Shown here piece by piece: positions 31,969 through 39,943 of a DNA stretch of 64,000 nt. Every line of letters starts with the position of its first letter. Position 1 is the stretch's first letter. A program made the position numbers and the translations under genes. This stretch comes from Pseudonocardia sp. EC080619-01 (GTDB taxonomy: Bacteria; Actinomycetota; Actinomycetes; Mycobacteriales; Pseudonocardiaceae). The stretch covers positions 4,510,501-4,574,500 of the forward strand of contig NZ_CP012184.1 in assembly GCF_001420995.1 (NCBI RefSeq), in the 5' to 3' direction. The notes beneath the pieces were generated by a model. That model was not told the DNA's origin. It searched no databases and was given only the letters and a program-made list of their open reading frames with translations.

Positions 31969-33180
31969 ATGACCCTCGCCGCCGAACGCCCGCAGCTCCC
32001 GTTCGCCCGCCCCAACATCCTCGACCTGGCCCCGTTCTACGAGGTGCTCCGCCGGGAGGCCCCGGTCGCCCCGGTGACCACCCCCGCCGGTGACCCCGCC
32101 TGGCTGGTGACCCGGTTCTCCGAGGTCCGCGACCTGCTGGGGGACAAGCGGTTCGGCCGGTCCCACCCGGAGCCCGAGAAGGCGTCCCGGATCAGCACCG
32201 CGGCCGTGCAGGACGGGCCGACCGGCGACTACGCCTCCGAGGCCGACGAGCACGCCCGGATGCGCCGCCTCCTCACCCCGGCGTTCTCCGCGAAGCGGAT
32301 GCGACGGCTGTCCGGGCACGTCCAGGAGCTGGTCGACGGTTACGTCGACGCCCTGCTCGCCGACCACGACACGGCTGCGGACGGCGTCGTCGACCTGCAC
32401 GCGCACCTCGCCTTCCCGCTGCCGGTCGCGGTGATCTGCACCCTGCTCGGCGTCCCCGAGTCCGACGGCGAGTACTTCCGCGCGCTGTCGGACCGGATGG
32501 CCACCTTCTCCGGCCAGGACGCGCACGACGCCCGGACCGAGTTCGGCCGCTACATGGCGGGCCTCGCCGAGGGCAAGCGCGCCGCACCGGCCGAGGACGT
32601 CATCAGCGACCTCGTGCAGGCGCAGGCCGACGACGAGACGTTCGGCTACCCGGAGATGGTGCGGCTCTGCGTCGGGCTGCTGTTCGCCGGCCACGAGACG
32701 ACGGTGAACCGGATCGGCCTCGGCCTGCTGTTCCTCATGAACAACCGCGACCAGTGGGACGCCCTGGTCGCCGACCCGGACGGCCGGATCGACGCCGTGA
32801 TCGAGGAGATCATGCGCCTCGGGGCGCCGGGCGACCTCGGCCTGCTCCGCTACGCGCACACCGACGTCGAGATCGGCGGCGTGACGATCGAGCGCGGCGA
32901 CGCGCTGATCCTGTCGATCAACGCGGCGAACCGGGACACCGGCGTCTTCGCCGACGCCGAGACCTTCGACCCGGACCGCGGCGAGCGCGGGCACATCGGG
33001 TTCGGCCACGGCCCGCACTTCTGCATCGGCGCGAGCCTCGCCCGTACCGAGCTGCGCGCCGTGTTCGTCACGCTCGCCCGCCGGGTCCCGGAGCTGCGCC
33101 TGGCGATCGGGATGGACGAGCTCGACATCCGCACCGACCACCTCACCGGCGGCGTCCGCAGCCTGCCGGTGCAGTGGTGA
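31969..33180 (+). CDS. cytochrome P450 monooxygenase
   Basis: A 403-residue soluble bacterial P450. The heme-binding loop FGHGPHFCIGASLAR has the thiolate ligand Cys352. The oxygen-activating I-helix motif AGHETT is at residues 240-245, and the ExxR helix is represented by EEIMRLG near 279 in a variant form: the usual Arg follows as MRLGAP. It would hydroxylate a small hydrophobic substrate. Electrons should come from the ferredoxin encoded 14 bases downstream in the same operon plus an unlinked ferredoxin reductase. Expression is likely controlled by the divergent TetR protein. The subfamily cannot be set from sequence alone. Confidence 0.92.
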   Translation: MTLAAERPQLPFARPNILDLAPFYEVLRREAPVAPVTTPAGDPAWLVTRFSEVRDLLGDKRFGRSHPEPEKASRISTAAVQDGPTGDYASEADEHARMRRLLTPAFSAKRMRRLSGHVQELVDGYVDALLADHDTAADGVVDLHAHLAFPLPVAVICTLLGVPESDGEYFRALSDRMATFSGQDAHDARTEFGRYMAGLAEGKRAAPAEDVISDLVQAQADDETFGYPEMVRLCVGLLFAGHETTVNRIGLGLLFLMNNRDQWDALVADPDGRIDAVIEEIMRLGAPGDLGLLRYAHTDVEIGGVTIERGDALILSINAANRDTGVFADAETFDPDRGERGHIGFGHGPHFCIGASLARTELRAVFVTLARRVPELRLAIGMDELDIRTDHLTGGVRSLPVQW

Positions 33181-33194
33181 GAGGAGGGGCACCG

Positions 33195-33392
33195 ATGAAG
33201 GTCGAGGTCGACCAGGACTCCTGCGTGGGGTCCGGGCAGTGCCTGCTCACCGCACCGGACGTGTTCGACCAGCGTGACTCGGACGCGATCGTCGAGCTGC
33301 TCGACGCCGAGCCGCCGGAGGGCGAGCACCAGGCGGTGCGGCACGCCGCCTCCGGCTGCCCGGCCGCGGCGATCACCGTCCACGAGGGCTGA
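33195..33392 (+). CDS. 3Fe-4S ferredoxin partner of P450
   Basis: A 65-residue ferredoxin of the actinobacterial P450-partner type. Three cluster ligands are visible: Cys10 and Cys16 in CVGSGQC, and the late Cys in GCPAAAI. The missing second cysteine of a 4Fe-4S motif (Gly-Ser instead) indicates a 3Fe-4S cluster. It passes electrons from an unlinked NAD(P)H ferredoxin reductase to the preceding P450. GAGGAGGGG lies upstream of its ATG. Confidence 0.9.
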   Translation: MKVEVDQDSCVGSGQCLLTAPDVFDQRDSDAIVELLDAEPPEGEHQAVRHAASGCPAAAITVHEG

Positions 33393-33433
33393 TCGCTCCC
33401 CGGGCGACGAGTCCGGACCGATGAGTCCGGGCC

Positions 33434-33480
33434 GCCTCCACGGTCGACCCTCGTGGACGACACAGGACGACCGTGGAGGC
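33434..33480 (+). promoter_or_regulatory. 13-bp hairpin covering the ribosome binding site of next gene
   Basis: GCCTCCACGGTCG (33434-33446) and CGACCGTGGAGGC (33468-33480) are exact reverse complements with a 21-base loop. The GTG start is at 33487 and its ribosome binding site GGAGG (33475-33479) is in the 3' arm, so the RNA fold would hide it. A DNA operator is the alternative. Confidence 0.55.
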
Positions 33481-33486
33481 ACACCC

Positions 33487-34035
33487 GTGCGCACCCTCGC
33501 CATCACCCAGAACATCACCCTCGACGGAGCCGTGGAGATGCTCGGCTCCTGGTTCGACCCGACGGCCGACGCCGGGGACCAGCAGGCCGAGATGCACCGG
33601 CAGGACGCGAGCTGTGACGCCGTCCTGCTCGGGAGGCGGACCTTCACCGACTTCCGCGGGTTCTGGCCCGAGCAGACCGACGACACCACCGGCGTCACCG
33701 CGTACCTCGACAAGGTCCAGAAGTACGTCGTGTCCTCGACCCTGACCGATCCGGAGTGGGTGAACTCGACGATCCTCGCCGGTGACCCGGTCGCCGAGGT
33801 GACGGCGCTCAAGGAGGCGTCCGGCCAGGACATCGTCGTCACCGGCAGCATCGATCTCTGCCACACGCTGATCGCGGCCGGGCTGGTCGACGAGCTGCGC
33901 CTGTTCCACTACCCGGTCGTGCAGGGCCGCGGCCGCGGCCTGTTCCCGGACGGCTGGTCGCGGGAGGGGCTGCGGCTCACCGACGCGAAGAGCTTCAGCG
34001 GCGGGGTGACCTACACCTGCCACAGCCTGCGCTGA
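33487..34035 (+). CDS. dihydrofolate-reductase-like (RibD C-terminal) protein
   Basis: A 182-residue protein of the bacterial bifunctional deaminase-reductase C-terminal family, commonly annotated as dihydrofolate reductase family protein. The N-terminal strand LAITQNITLDGAVEM, the DAVLLGRRTFTDFRGFWP segment (about residues 44-61) and IVVTGSIDLCHTLIAAGLVDEL (about 118-139) fit the NADPH-binding Rossmann-like fold. The substrate is unknown; it is not the folate enzyme. A perfect hairpin covers its ribosome binding site. Confidence 0.85.
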   Translation: MRTLAITQNITLDGAVEMLGSWFDPTADAGDQQAEMHRQDASCDAVLLGRRTFTDFRGFWPEQTDDTTGVTAYLDKVQKYVVSSTLTDPEWVNSTILAGDPVAEVTALKEASGQDIVVTGSIDLCHTLIAAGLVDELRLFHYPVVQGRGRGLFPDGWSREGLRLTDAKSFSGGVTYTCHSLR

Positions 34036-34047
34036 CGGCGGTCCGGG

Positions 34048-34671
34048 TCACGCGTCGTCGGCCGCGGCGGCGCGCTCGACCCGGTTCCGCACCGCCCGCG
34101 ACACCAGCACCCCCGCGACGACGGCGACCACCAGGCCGACCCAGGAGAACCGCTTCAGCCAGGTCTCGGCGACCAGACCCAGCAGGTAGATCGCGGTGAC
34201 GGTGCCGCCGGCCCACAGGATCGCGCCGGTCGCGTTCGCGGCGAGGAAGGCCGGGTAGCGCATGCGCATGGTCCCGGCGAGCGGTCCGGCGAGAATCCGC
34301 AGGATCGCGACGAACCGTCCGAACAGGACGGCCCACACGCCGTGCCGGTCGAAGATCCGCTGCGCGACGGTGACGTGCCGCGGTCCGAGGTGCCGCGGGA
34401 ACCGCCGGCCGAGCCGGTCCAGCAGCCCGGTGCCGTAGCGGCGGCCGACCGAGTAGCCGATCGAGTCGCCGACGATCGCCCCCGCCGCGGCGAACCCGGC
34501 GACCATCACCGGGTCGACGTGCGATCCCGGCCGCGCGGCCAGCAGCGCGGCCGCGACCAGCACGATCTCGCCGGGGAGCGGGATGCCGATGCTCTCGACA
34601 CCGACCACGGCCGCGCAGAGCAGGTAGATCGCGAGCGGGGGGATCGCCATCAGGAGCATGTCGACGTGCAC
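34048..34671 (-). CDS. DedA-family membrane protein
   Basis: A 207-residue polytopic membrane protein of the DedA/SNARE-associated family, implicated in phospholipid scrambling and membrane homeostasis. Hallmarks are the re-entrant segment ESIGIPLPGEIVLVAAALLA (about residues 26-45), GDSIGYSVGRRYG and the loop FGRFVAILRILAGPLAGTMRM, with the conserved FGRF...R pattern. Several helices follow to a basic C-terminus. It stands alone, convergent with the preceding reductase-like gene. Confidence 0.88.
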   Translation of the reverse strand: MHVDMLLMAIPPLAIYLLCAAVVGVESIGIPLPGEIVLVAAALLAARPGSHVDPVMVAGFAAAGAIVGDSIGYSVGRRYGTGLLDRLGRRFPRHLGPRHVTVAQRIFDRHGVWAVLFGRFVAILRILAGPLAGTMRMRYPAFLAANATGAILWAGGTVTAIYLLGLVAETWLKRFSWVGLVVAVVAGVLVSRAVRNRVERAAAADDA

Positions 34672-34734
34672 CGGTCCATCATGCCTGCGACCGGGGGCTG
34701 CGCCGGAGGCCCGGGGGAGGCATCATCCGGGTAC

Positions 34735-35490
34735 GTGAGCACATCGCTGGAGCGGGTCTTCCTCGCCGCCCACGACGACCTCCCCCGCGAGGCACCGGGA
34801 TCGGAGGAGACCACCGCGCTGCTGCAGCTGGCGGGGGAGCTCCCGGACCGGCCCCGGATCGTCGACATCGGCTGCGGGACCGGGCCCGCCACCCTGCCGC
34901 TGGCCGCCGCGACCGGCGGGGACGTCGTCGCCGTCGACCTGCACGAGCCGTACCTGCGGCGGTTGCAGGCCCGCGCCGCGGTCTCCGGGCTCGGCGAGCG
35001 GGTCCGGCCCCTGGTCGCGCCGATGGACGACCTCCCGCTGCCGGACGGCGAGGCCGACCTGGTGTGGTCGGAGGGCGCCGCCTACGTCATGGGGTTCGAC
35101 GCCGCACTGTCGTCCTGGCGGCGGCTGCTCGCCCCGGACGGGGTGCTGGTGCTGACCGAGGCGGAGTGGACGACGCCCGCGCCGTCACCGGGCGCCCGGG
35201 AGTTCTGGGACGCCGGCTACCCGGCGATGCGGACGACCGCGGACAACGTGGCCGCCGCGCAGCGCGCCGGGTACACGGTCCGGGCCGCCTACCTGCTGCC
35301 GGACTCCGACTGGGACGCCTACTACCGCCCGCTGGCCGCGCGGATCGAGCTGCTGCGCGCCGACGGGGTGGACCCGGCAGCGCTCGACGAGGTCGGCCAC
35401 GAGATCGACGTCCGCGACCGGTACGGCACCGAGTACGGCTACACCGCCTACGTGCTGCGGCCCCGCGGAGCCGGCTCAGCGGGGCAGTGA
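34735..35490 (+). CDS. class I SAM-dependent methyltransferase
   Basis: A 251-residue methyltransferase. The SAM-binding motif IVDIGCGTGPATLPLA is near residues 42-57, followed by VVAVDLHEPYL with the acidic ribose-binding residue, and VWSEGAAYVMGFD in the post-II region. The substrate is unknown. GTG at 34735 is taken because it opens the coherent segment STSLERVF. Its 3' end overlaps the convergent SDR gene by 15 bp, marking the edge of the acid-sugar island. Confidence 0.84.
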   Translation: MSTSLERVFLAAHDDLPREAPGSEETTALLQLAGELPDRPRIVDIGCGTGPATLPLAAATGGDVVAVDLHEPYLRRLQARAAVSGLGERVRPLVAPMDDLPLPDGEADLVWSEGAAYVMGFDAALSSWRRLLAPDGVLVLTEAEWTTPAPSPGAREFWDAGYPAMRTTADNVAAAQRAGYTVRAAYLLPDSDWDAYYRPLAARIELLRADGVDPAALDEVGHEIDVRDRYGTEYGYTAYVLRPRGAGSAGQ

Positions 35491-36165
35491 CGCCCCGGCG
35501 CAGACGGTGAGCGTCTGACCGGTGATGGCTCCGCCGTCCGGGCCGACCAGCAGCTCGACCAGGGCGGCGACCTCCTCCGGTCGCACGCGGCGACCGAGCG
35601 GCGGCAACAGCGGCGGGGTGCCGGACCGGCCGGGGTCGGCCAGCATCGGCGTCTCGGTCGGGCCGGGGGCGACGACGTTCACCGTGATCCGGCGGGCGGC
35701 GAGCTCGGCCGCCCAGGAGCGGGCCATCGCCTCCAGCGCGGCCTTGGTCGCCGCGTACTGGCTCTTCCCGGGCGAGCCGCCCGCGGTGCGGCTGCCGACC
35801 AGGACGATCCGGCCGCCGTCGGGGATCCGGTCGAGCAGCGCCCCGGCGAGCTCCGCGGCCGCGGCCACGTGCACCCGCCACATGAGGTCCCCGGCCTCGG
35901 CGTCGAGCGCACCGAGCGGGGCGGTGCGCTGGAGCCCCGCCGCGTGCACGACGGCGTCGACCGGACCGGTCCCGGCGACCGCACCGGCGACCGCGGCCGG
36001 CCCGGCCAGGTCGGCGGCGACCCAGGCGAGCCCGTCGCGCGGTGCGGGGGCGCTGCGGGACAGCCCGGTGACCCTCCAGCCGGCGTCGAGCAGCCTGGCG
36101 GTGACGGCCGCCCCGATACCGGAGCTGACCCCGGTGACGACGGCGTGCGGCGCGGTCTCAGCCAC
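35476..36165 (-). CDS. SDR-family oxidoreductase, last gene of transport operon
   Basis: A 229-residue short-chain dehydrogenase. The cofactor loop is TGVSSGIGAAV (about residues 11-21), the NAG equivalent is VHAAGLQRT near 80, and the catalytic region is LVGSRTAGG followed by YAATKAALEAM with Tyr and Lys. Asp/Ser pattern does not settle NAD versus NADP. The gene starts 8 bp inside the upstream sialidase-like gene and is the last of seven overlapping minus-strand genes beginning with the ABC binding protein, so it probably oxidises or reduces a product of the imported compound. It is convergent with the methyltransferase gene. Confidence 0.87.
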   Translation of the reverse strand: MAETAPHAVVTGVSSGIGAAVTARLLDAGWRVTGLSRSAPAPRDGLAWVAADLAGPAAVAGAVAGTGPVDAVVHAAGLQRTAPLGALDAEAGDLMWRVHVAAAAELAGALLDRIPDGGRIVLVGSRTAGGSPGKSQYAATKAALEAMARSWAAELAARRITVNVVAPGPTETPMLADPGRSGTPPLLPPLGRRVRPEEVAALVELLVGPDGGAITGQTLTVCAGASLPR

Positions 36166-37360
36166 CCGTCGCCGCCGGGGTCAGGTGCACGTGCCGGATC
36201 GCCTGCCGGTAGACGGTGTAGGCGATGTCCAGGCCGCCGTCGGCCGCGGCCCGGATCGTCGGGTACGAGAACTCCCGGTTCCGCTTGCCGCGCGAGTCGT
36301 TGACGAGGCAGAACCCGTCGCCGGTCTCCAGGTCGCGGCGGACCGGCCAGGTCCGGCCGCCGTCGTCGGAGATCGCGAGGGTCATCGGGGCGCGTGGGGC
36401 TCCCCAGAACGCGCCCTCCCGGAGCGCGTCGGCAGCGGCGGCCGCGGTGCCCACGTCGCCGCTGTCGGAGATCTCGTCGTAGAGCGACGCCCGCCGCGCA
36501 GTCGCGTCGGCCCGGCTGCTGGGGTTCCCGACGAGTGCGAGCCGGCCGTCGGCGAGCCCGACGACCTGGACCGACGAGTTGTTGTTCGGCAGCTCGACGG
36601 GTTCGGGCGCCGACCAGGTGCCGCCGTCGTCGGTGGAGACCGAGCGGTGCACGGCGTCGGCGCGGCGGCTGCGGTAGAGCGCGACGAGCGATCCGTCCGG
36701 CCGGGCGACGACGTTCATGTGGACCTGCCCGGTGCTGTCCGGGACGGCGGTCTCGCGCCAGGTGGCGCCGTCGTCGTCGGAGACCATCACGGCGGACGTG
36801 TCGAGGTCACCGACCCAGCGGCCCTCGGGCGGGGTCACGCAGTGCCAGACCGGCAGCAGCCACCGGCCGCTCCGGGTGACGACGACCGGCTGCCGCACGA
36901 ACACCCCGCCGCCGGGCCCGGCCGGGAACAGCGTGCGCCGCGCGTCCCAGGTGCGGCCGCCGTCGCCGGAGGTGCGGACGCGGACCTCGGCGGTGTCCTG
37001 ATTGCCCGCGACCTGCGCGGTCCACAGCAGCCACACCGTGCCGGACGGGGCGACGAACAGGAGCGGGTTCTGCTCGGAACGCTCCGGGTCGTCCGACAGG
37101 GCGACCGGCCCGGTCCAGCGGTCGGAGCCCGGTTCGAGGCGGGAGTACCGCACCCCGATGTCGGGCACGCCCTCCTGGGTGCCGCCGAACCACACGCACC
37201 CCAGCGCGCCGCCGGGCAGCTCCATCAGGTTCGCGGCGTGGTTCTGGACGTCCGGCGCCGGCAGCAGCGCGTCGCGCCGGTCCGGTTCGCCGGCGTGCGG
37301 GCGGAGCAGGCCGTCGGCGGGGCCGGGCAGCTCGGCCGGTGCGGTCTCGGTGACGGTCAC
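36158..37360 (-). CDS. cytoplasmic BNR-propeller sialidase-family protein
   Basis: A 400-residue six-bladed beta-propeller of the BNR/sialidase family. Asp-box repeats are visible: SGDGGRTWDARR, SDDDGATW, STDDGGTW and SDDGGRTW. No signal peptide is present, unlike secreted sialidases, so it should act in the cytoplasm on a compound brought in by the co-encoded ABC transporter. The family includes sialidases and many unassigned glycosidases or lyases; the arginine triad of true sialidases cannot be confirmed by eye. It overlaps the upstream ATPase gene by four bases (GTGA) and has GGAGG nine bases before its GTG start. The name 'sialidase' describes the fold only. Confidence 0.8.
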   Translation of the reverse strand: MTVTETAPAELPGPADGLLRPHAGEPDRRDALLPAPDVQNHAANLMELPGGALGCVWFGGTQEGVPDIGVRYSRLEPGSDRWTGPVALSDDPERSEQNPLLFVAPSGTVWLLWTAQVAGNQDTAEVRVRTSGDGGRTWDARRTLFPAGPGGGVFVRQPVVVTRSGRWLLPVWHCVTPPEGRWVGDLDTSAVMVSDDDGATWRETAVPDSTGQVHMNVVARPDGSLVALYRSRRADAVHRSVSTDDGGTWSAPEPVELPNNNSSVQVVGLADGRLALVGNPSSRADATARRASLYDEISDSGDVGTAAAAADALREGAFWGAPRAPMTLAISDDGGRTWPVRRDLETGDGFCLVNDSRGKRNREFSYPTIRAAADGGLDIAYTVYRQAIRHVHLTPAATGG

Positions 37361-38184
37361 GGGCGGGTACCTCCGGACGGTGCGGGGACGGCCCCGGCCA
37401 GCGCGGAACGCGGCTTCCGGCCCCGGACGGCCGCCGGGTCCAGCGACGCGGCCCGCAGCCGCCGGGTGACCTCGTGGGTGGGGGAGCCGAGCACCTCGGC
37501 GGTCCGGCCGGACTCGACGACCCGGCCGTGCGAGAGGACGACGACGTTCTCGGTGATCTCCCGGACGACGCCCAGGTTGTGGGCGATCACCACGAAGGTC
37601 AGGCCGGACTCGCGCTGCAGCTCCCGCAGCAGGTCGAGGACCTGGGCCTGCACCGAGACGTCGAGCGCCGAGGTGGCCTCGTCGCAGACCAGCAGCTCGG
37701 GGTCGCTGGCCAGCGCGCGGGCGATCCCGATCCGCTGGCGCTGGCCACCGGAGAACTCCGAGGGCCGCCGGGCGGCCGCGGACGCGGGCATACCGACCCG
37801 GTCGAGCAGCGCGACCGCGCGCCGCTCGCGCTCGGCCCGGCCGCGGATCCCGCGCAGGGCCAGCGGTTCCGCGACGATCCGGCCCGCGGTGAGGTGCGGG
37901 TCGAGCGAGCCGTACGGGTCCTGGAAGATCATCTGGACCTTCCGGCGGTGGGCCCGCAGCTTCCGCTCGGGCAGCGTCGCCACGTCGACGCCGTCCAGCT
38001 CGATCGCCCCCGCCGTCGGCCGGATCAGCCGCACCAGGCAGCGCGCGATCGTCGACTTGCCGCAGCCCGACCCGCCGACCACGGCCAGGGAGCCGCCGCG
38101 GTCCACGGACAGGTCGACGCCGTCGACGGCGCGGAAGTCGCCGAACGCGACGGTCAGGCCGCGGACGGCCAGGTGCGGGGTCAT
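37357..38184 (-). CDS. peptide/opine-type ABC importer ATPase (OppF-like)
   Basis: A 275-residue ABC ATPase of the oligopeptide/nickel importer class. Walker A is GGSGCGKST near residue 37, the signature FSGGQRQRIGIARAL near 145, Walker B LLVCDEATSALDVSVQ near 165. The C-terminal extension is short. It pairs with the OppD-like subunit just upstream, whose gene it overlaps by four bases. Substrates of the class include peptides, opines and oligosaccharides; the surrounding genes argue for a sugar-acid-containing solute. Confidence 0.88.
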   Translation of the reverse strand: MTPHLAVRGLTVAFGDFRAVDGVDLSVDRGGSLAVVGGSGCGKSTIARCLVRLIRPTAGAIELDGVDVATLPERKLRAHRRKVQMIFQDPYGSLDPHLTAGRIVAEPLALRGIRGRAERERRAVALLDRVGMPASAAARRPSEFSGGQRQRIGIARALASDPELLVCDEATSALDVSVQAQVLDLLRELQRESGLTFVVIAHNLGVVREITENVVVLSHGRVVESGRTAEVLGSPTHEVTRRLRAASLDPAAVRGRKPRSALAGAVPAPSGGTRP

Positions 38185-38999
38185 GACGGGGTCCCTTCGA
38201 GGGTGGGGACGGCGGCGATCAGGCGACGCGTGTACTCCTCGCGCGGGGCCCCCACGACCTGCTCCACCTCGCCGGACTCGACGAACGCCCCGGACCGCAT
38301 CACGTGGATCCGGTCGGAGACGAGCCGGGCGACGCCCAGGTCGTGGGTGATCAGCAGCATCCCGACGCCGGTGCGTTCCTGCAGCTCCAGCAGCAGGTCG
38401 AGGATCCCGGCCTGCACGGTGACGTCGAGGGCCGAGGTCGGCTCGTCGGCGACGATCAGCCGCGGCTCGCCGGCCAGCGCGATCGCGATCAGGACGCGCT
38501 GCAGCATCCCGCCGGAGAGCTGGTGCGGGTAGGAGCGCCACTGCGTCTCCGGGCGGGCGACGTGCACCTGGTCGAGCAGCGCGATCCCGCGCTCGCGGAC
38601 CGTGCTCCGCGACAGCTCCGGATGACGCAGCCGCAGGGCGTGCCCGAGCTGGGCCCCGATCGTGTGCACCGGGGACAGCGCCGTCATCGGGTCCTGCGGG
38701 ACGAGGGACACCCCGCGGCCGCGGACCGCGGCCGGGGCGCGCGGATCGGTGAGCACGTCGACGGGGGCGGCGTCCGGGTCGAGCGCGTAGCGCACCGCCC
38801 CGCTCACCACGGCGGTCCCGGCGGGCAGCAGGCCGAGCACGGCCATCGCCGTCGTCGACTTGCCCGAGCCGGACTCGCCGATGAGCGTGACGGTCTCGCC
38901 GGCGCCGACGTGCAGGTCGACGCCGTCGACCGCGCGGACCACACCGCGCTCGGTCACCAGCTCCACCTGCAGGTCCGCGACCTCCAGCAGCGGGGTCAT
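38181..38999 (-). CDS. peptide/opine-type ABC importer ATPase (OppD-like)
   Basis: A 272-residue ABC ATPase. Walker A GESGSGKSTT lies near residue 40, the Q-loop VPQDPMTALSPVHTIG near 97, the signature LSGGMLQRVLIAIAL near 160 and Walker B IVADEPTSALDVTVQ near 180. Together with the OppF-like subunit it forms the heterodimeric motor for the two permeases encoded upstream. Start and stop codons overlap neighbours by four bases on both sides. Confidence 0.88.
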   Translation of the reverse strand: MTPLLEVADLQVELVTERGVVRAVDGVDLHVGAGETVTLIGESGSGKSTTAMAVLGLLPAGTAVVSGAVRYALDPDAAPVDVLTDPRAPAAVRGRGVSLVPQDPMTALSPVHTIGAQLGHALRLRHPELSRSTVRERGIALLDQVHVARPETQWRSYPHQLSGGMLQRVLIAIALAGEPRLIVADEPTSALDVTVQAGILDLLLELQERTGVGMLLITHDLGVARLVSDRIHVMRSGAFVESGEVEQVVGAPREEYTRRLIAAVPTLEGTPS

Positions 39000-39943
39000 C
39001 GGGTCGCCTCCTTCCGGCCCAGGCCGAGGAACCGGGGCCGGCCGACGCCGCCCGGCCGGTCGCGCAGACCGTCGCCGAGCAGGTTCACGCCGACCACGAG
39101 CAGCACGATGACCAGGCCCGGGAGGGTGGCGATCCACCACGACGTCGTCACGTAGTCCTGGCCGTCGGAGACGATCCGGCCCCAGGTCGCGAACGGCCGC
39201 TCCGGACCGGCCCCCAGGTACGACAGCGCGCTCTCCAGCAGCACCGCCTGGGCGAGCAGCAGGAGCACCACGAGCGACGCCGGCTTCACCACGTTCGGCA
39301 CCACGTGCCGGACCGGGATCGCCGGGCGGCCGAGCCCGAGGGTGCGGGCCGCGTCGATGTAGGGCTTCCCCCGCTCGACGAGCACCAGCGACCGGGTCAG
39401 CCGGAACACCTCCGGCCACTGCGCCACCGCGATCACCGCGGTGATCACCGGGATCGACGAGCCGAACAGCGCGACGACGAGCAGCAGCATCATCAGCAGC
39501 GGCAGCGCCATCTGCGCCTCGGCGAGCCGGGACGCGACGGCGTCGGTCCACCCGCCGAGGAAGCCGGCCAGCGAGCCGAGCGTGAGCCCGATCAGCCCGG
39601 ACACCAGCACGGCGAGGATCCCGACGGTCAGCGACACCTGGCCGCCCGAGAGCACCCGGGCGAGGAGGTCGCGGCCGAGCTGGTCGGTGCCGAACAGGTG
39701 GCCGTCGGTCAGCGGGGGCAGGCGGCGGGCCGAGAGCTCCTGGGCGTCCGGGTCGGGCAGCGGCAGCACCGTCGCCAGCAGCACCGGCAGCACGACGAGC
39801 GCCGTGCAGACCGTGCCGATCCAGATCTTGACCCGCGAGGCGCGGGCCCGGCGGTGTGCCGGGGACGCCGCGGCGAGCTCCGGCGTGACGGCGGAGGGGC
39901 GGCCGGTGGGTGCCGCCGTCCGCTCCGGGACGGTCGTGCTCAT
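38996..39943 (-). CDS. ABC importer permease (OppC/DppC-like)
   Basis: A 315-residue permease. The N-terminal segment includes a basic stretch and a first helix IWIGTVCTALVVLPVLLATV, then the OppC-type HLFGTDQLGRDLLARVLSG motif, five further helices and the EAA loop near DAARTLGLGRPAIPVRHVVP (about residues 196-215), which contacts the ATPases. Four-base overlaps join it to the ATPase gene and to the OppB-like permease gene. Confidence 0.88.
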   Translation of the reverse strand: MSTTVPERTAAPTGRPSAVTPELAAASPAHRRARASRVKIWIGTVCTALVVLPVLLATVLPLPDPDAQELSARRLPPLTDGHLFGTDQLGRDLLARVLSGGQVSLTVGILAVLVSGLIGLTLGSLAGFLGGWTDAVASRLAEAQMALPLLMMLLLVVALFGSSIPVITAVIAVAQWPEVFRLTRSLVLVERGKPYIDAARTLGLGRPAIPVRHVVPNVVKPASLVVLLLLAQAVLLESALSYLGAGPERPFATWGRIVSDGQDYVTTSWWIATLPGLVIVLLVVGVNLLGDGLRDRPGGVGRPRFLGLGRKEATR

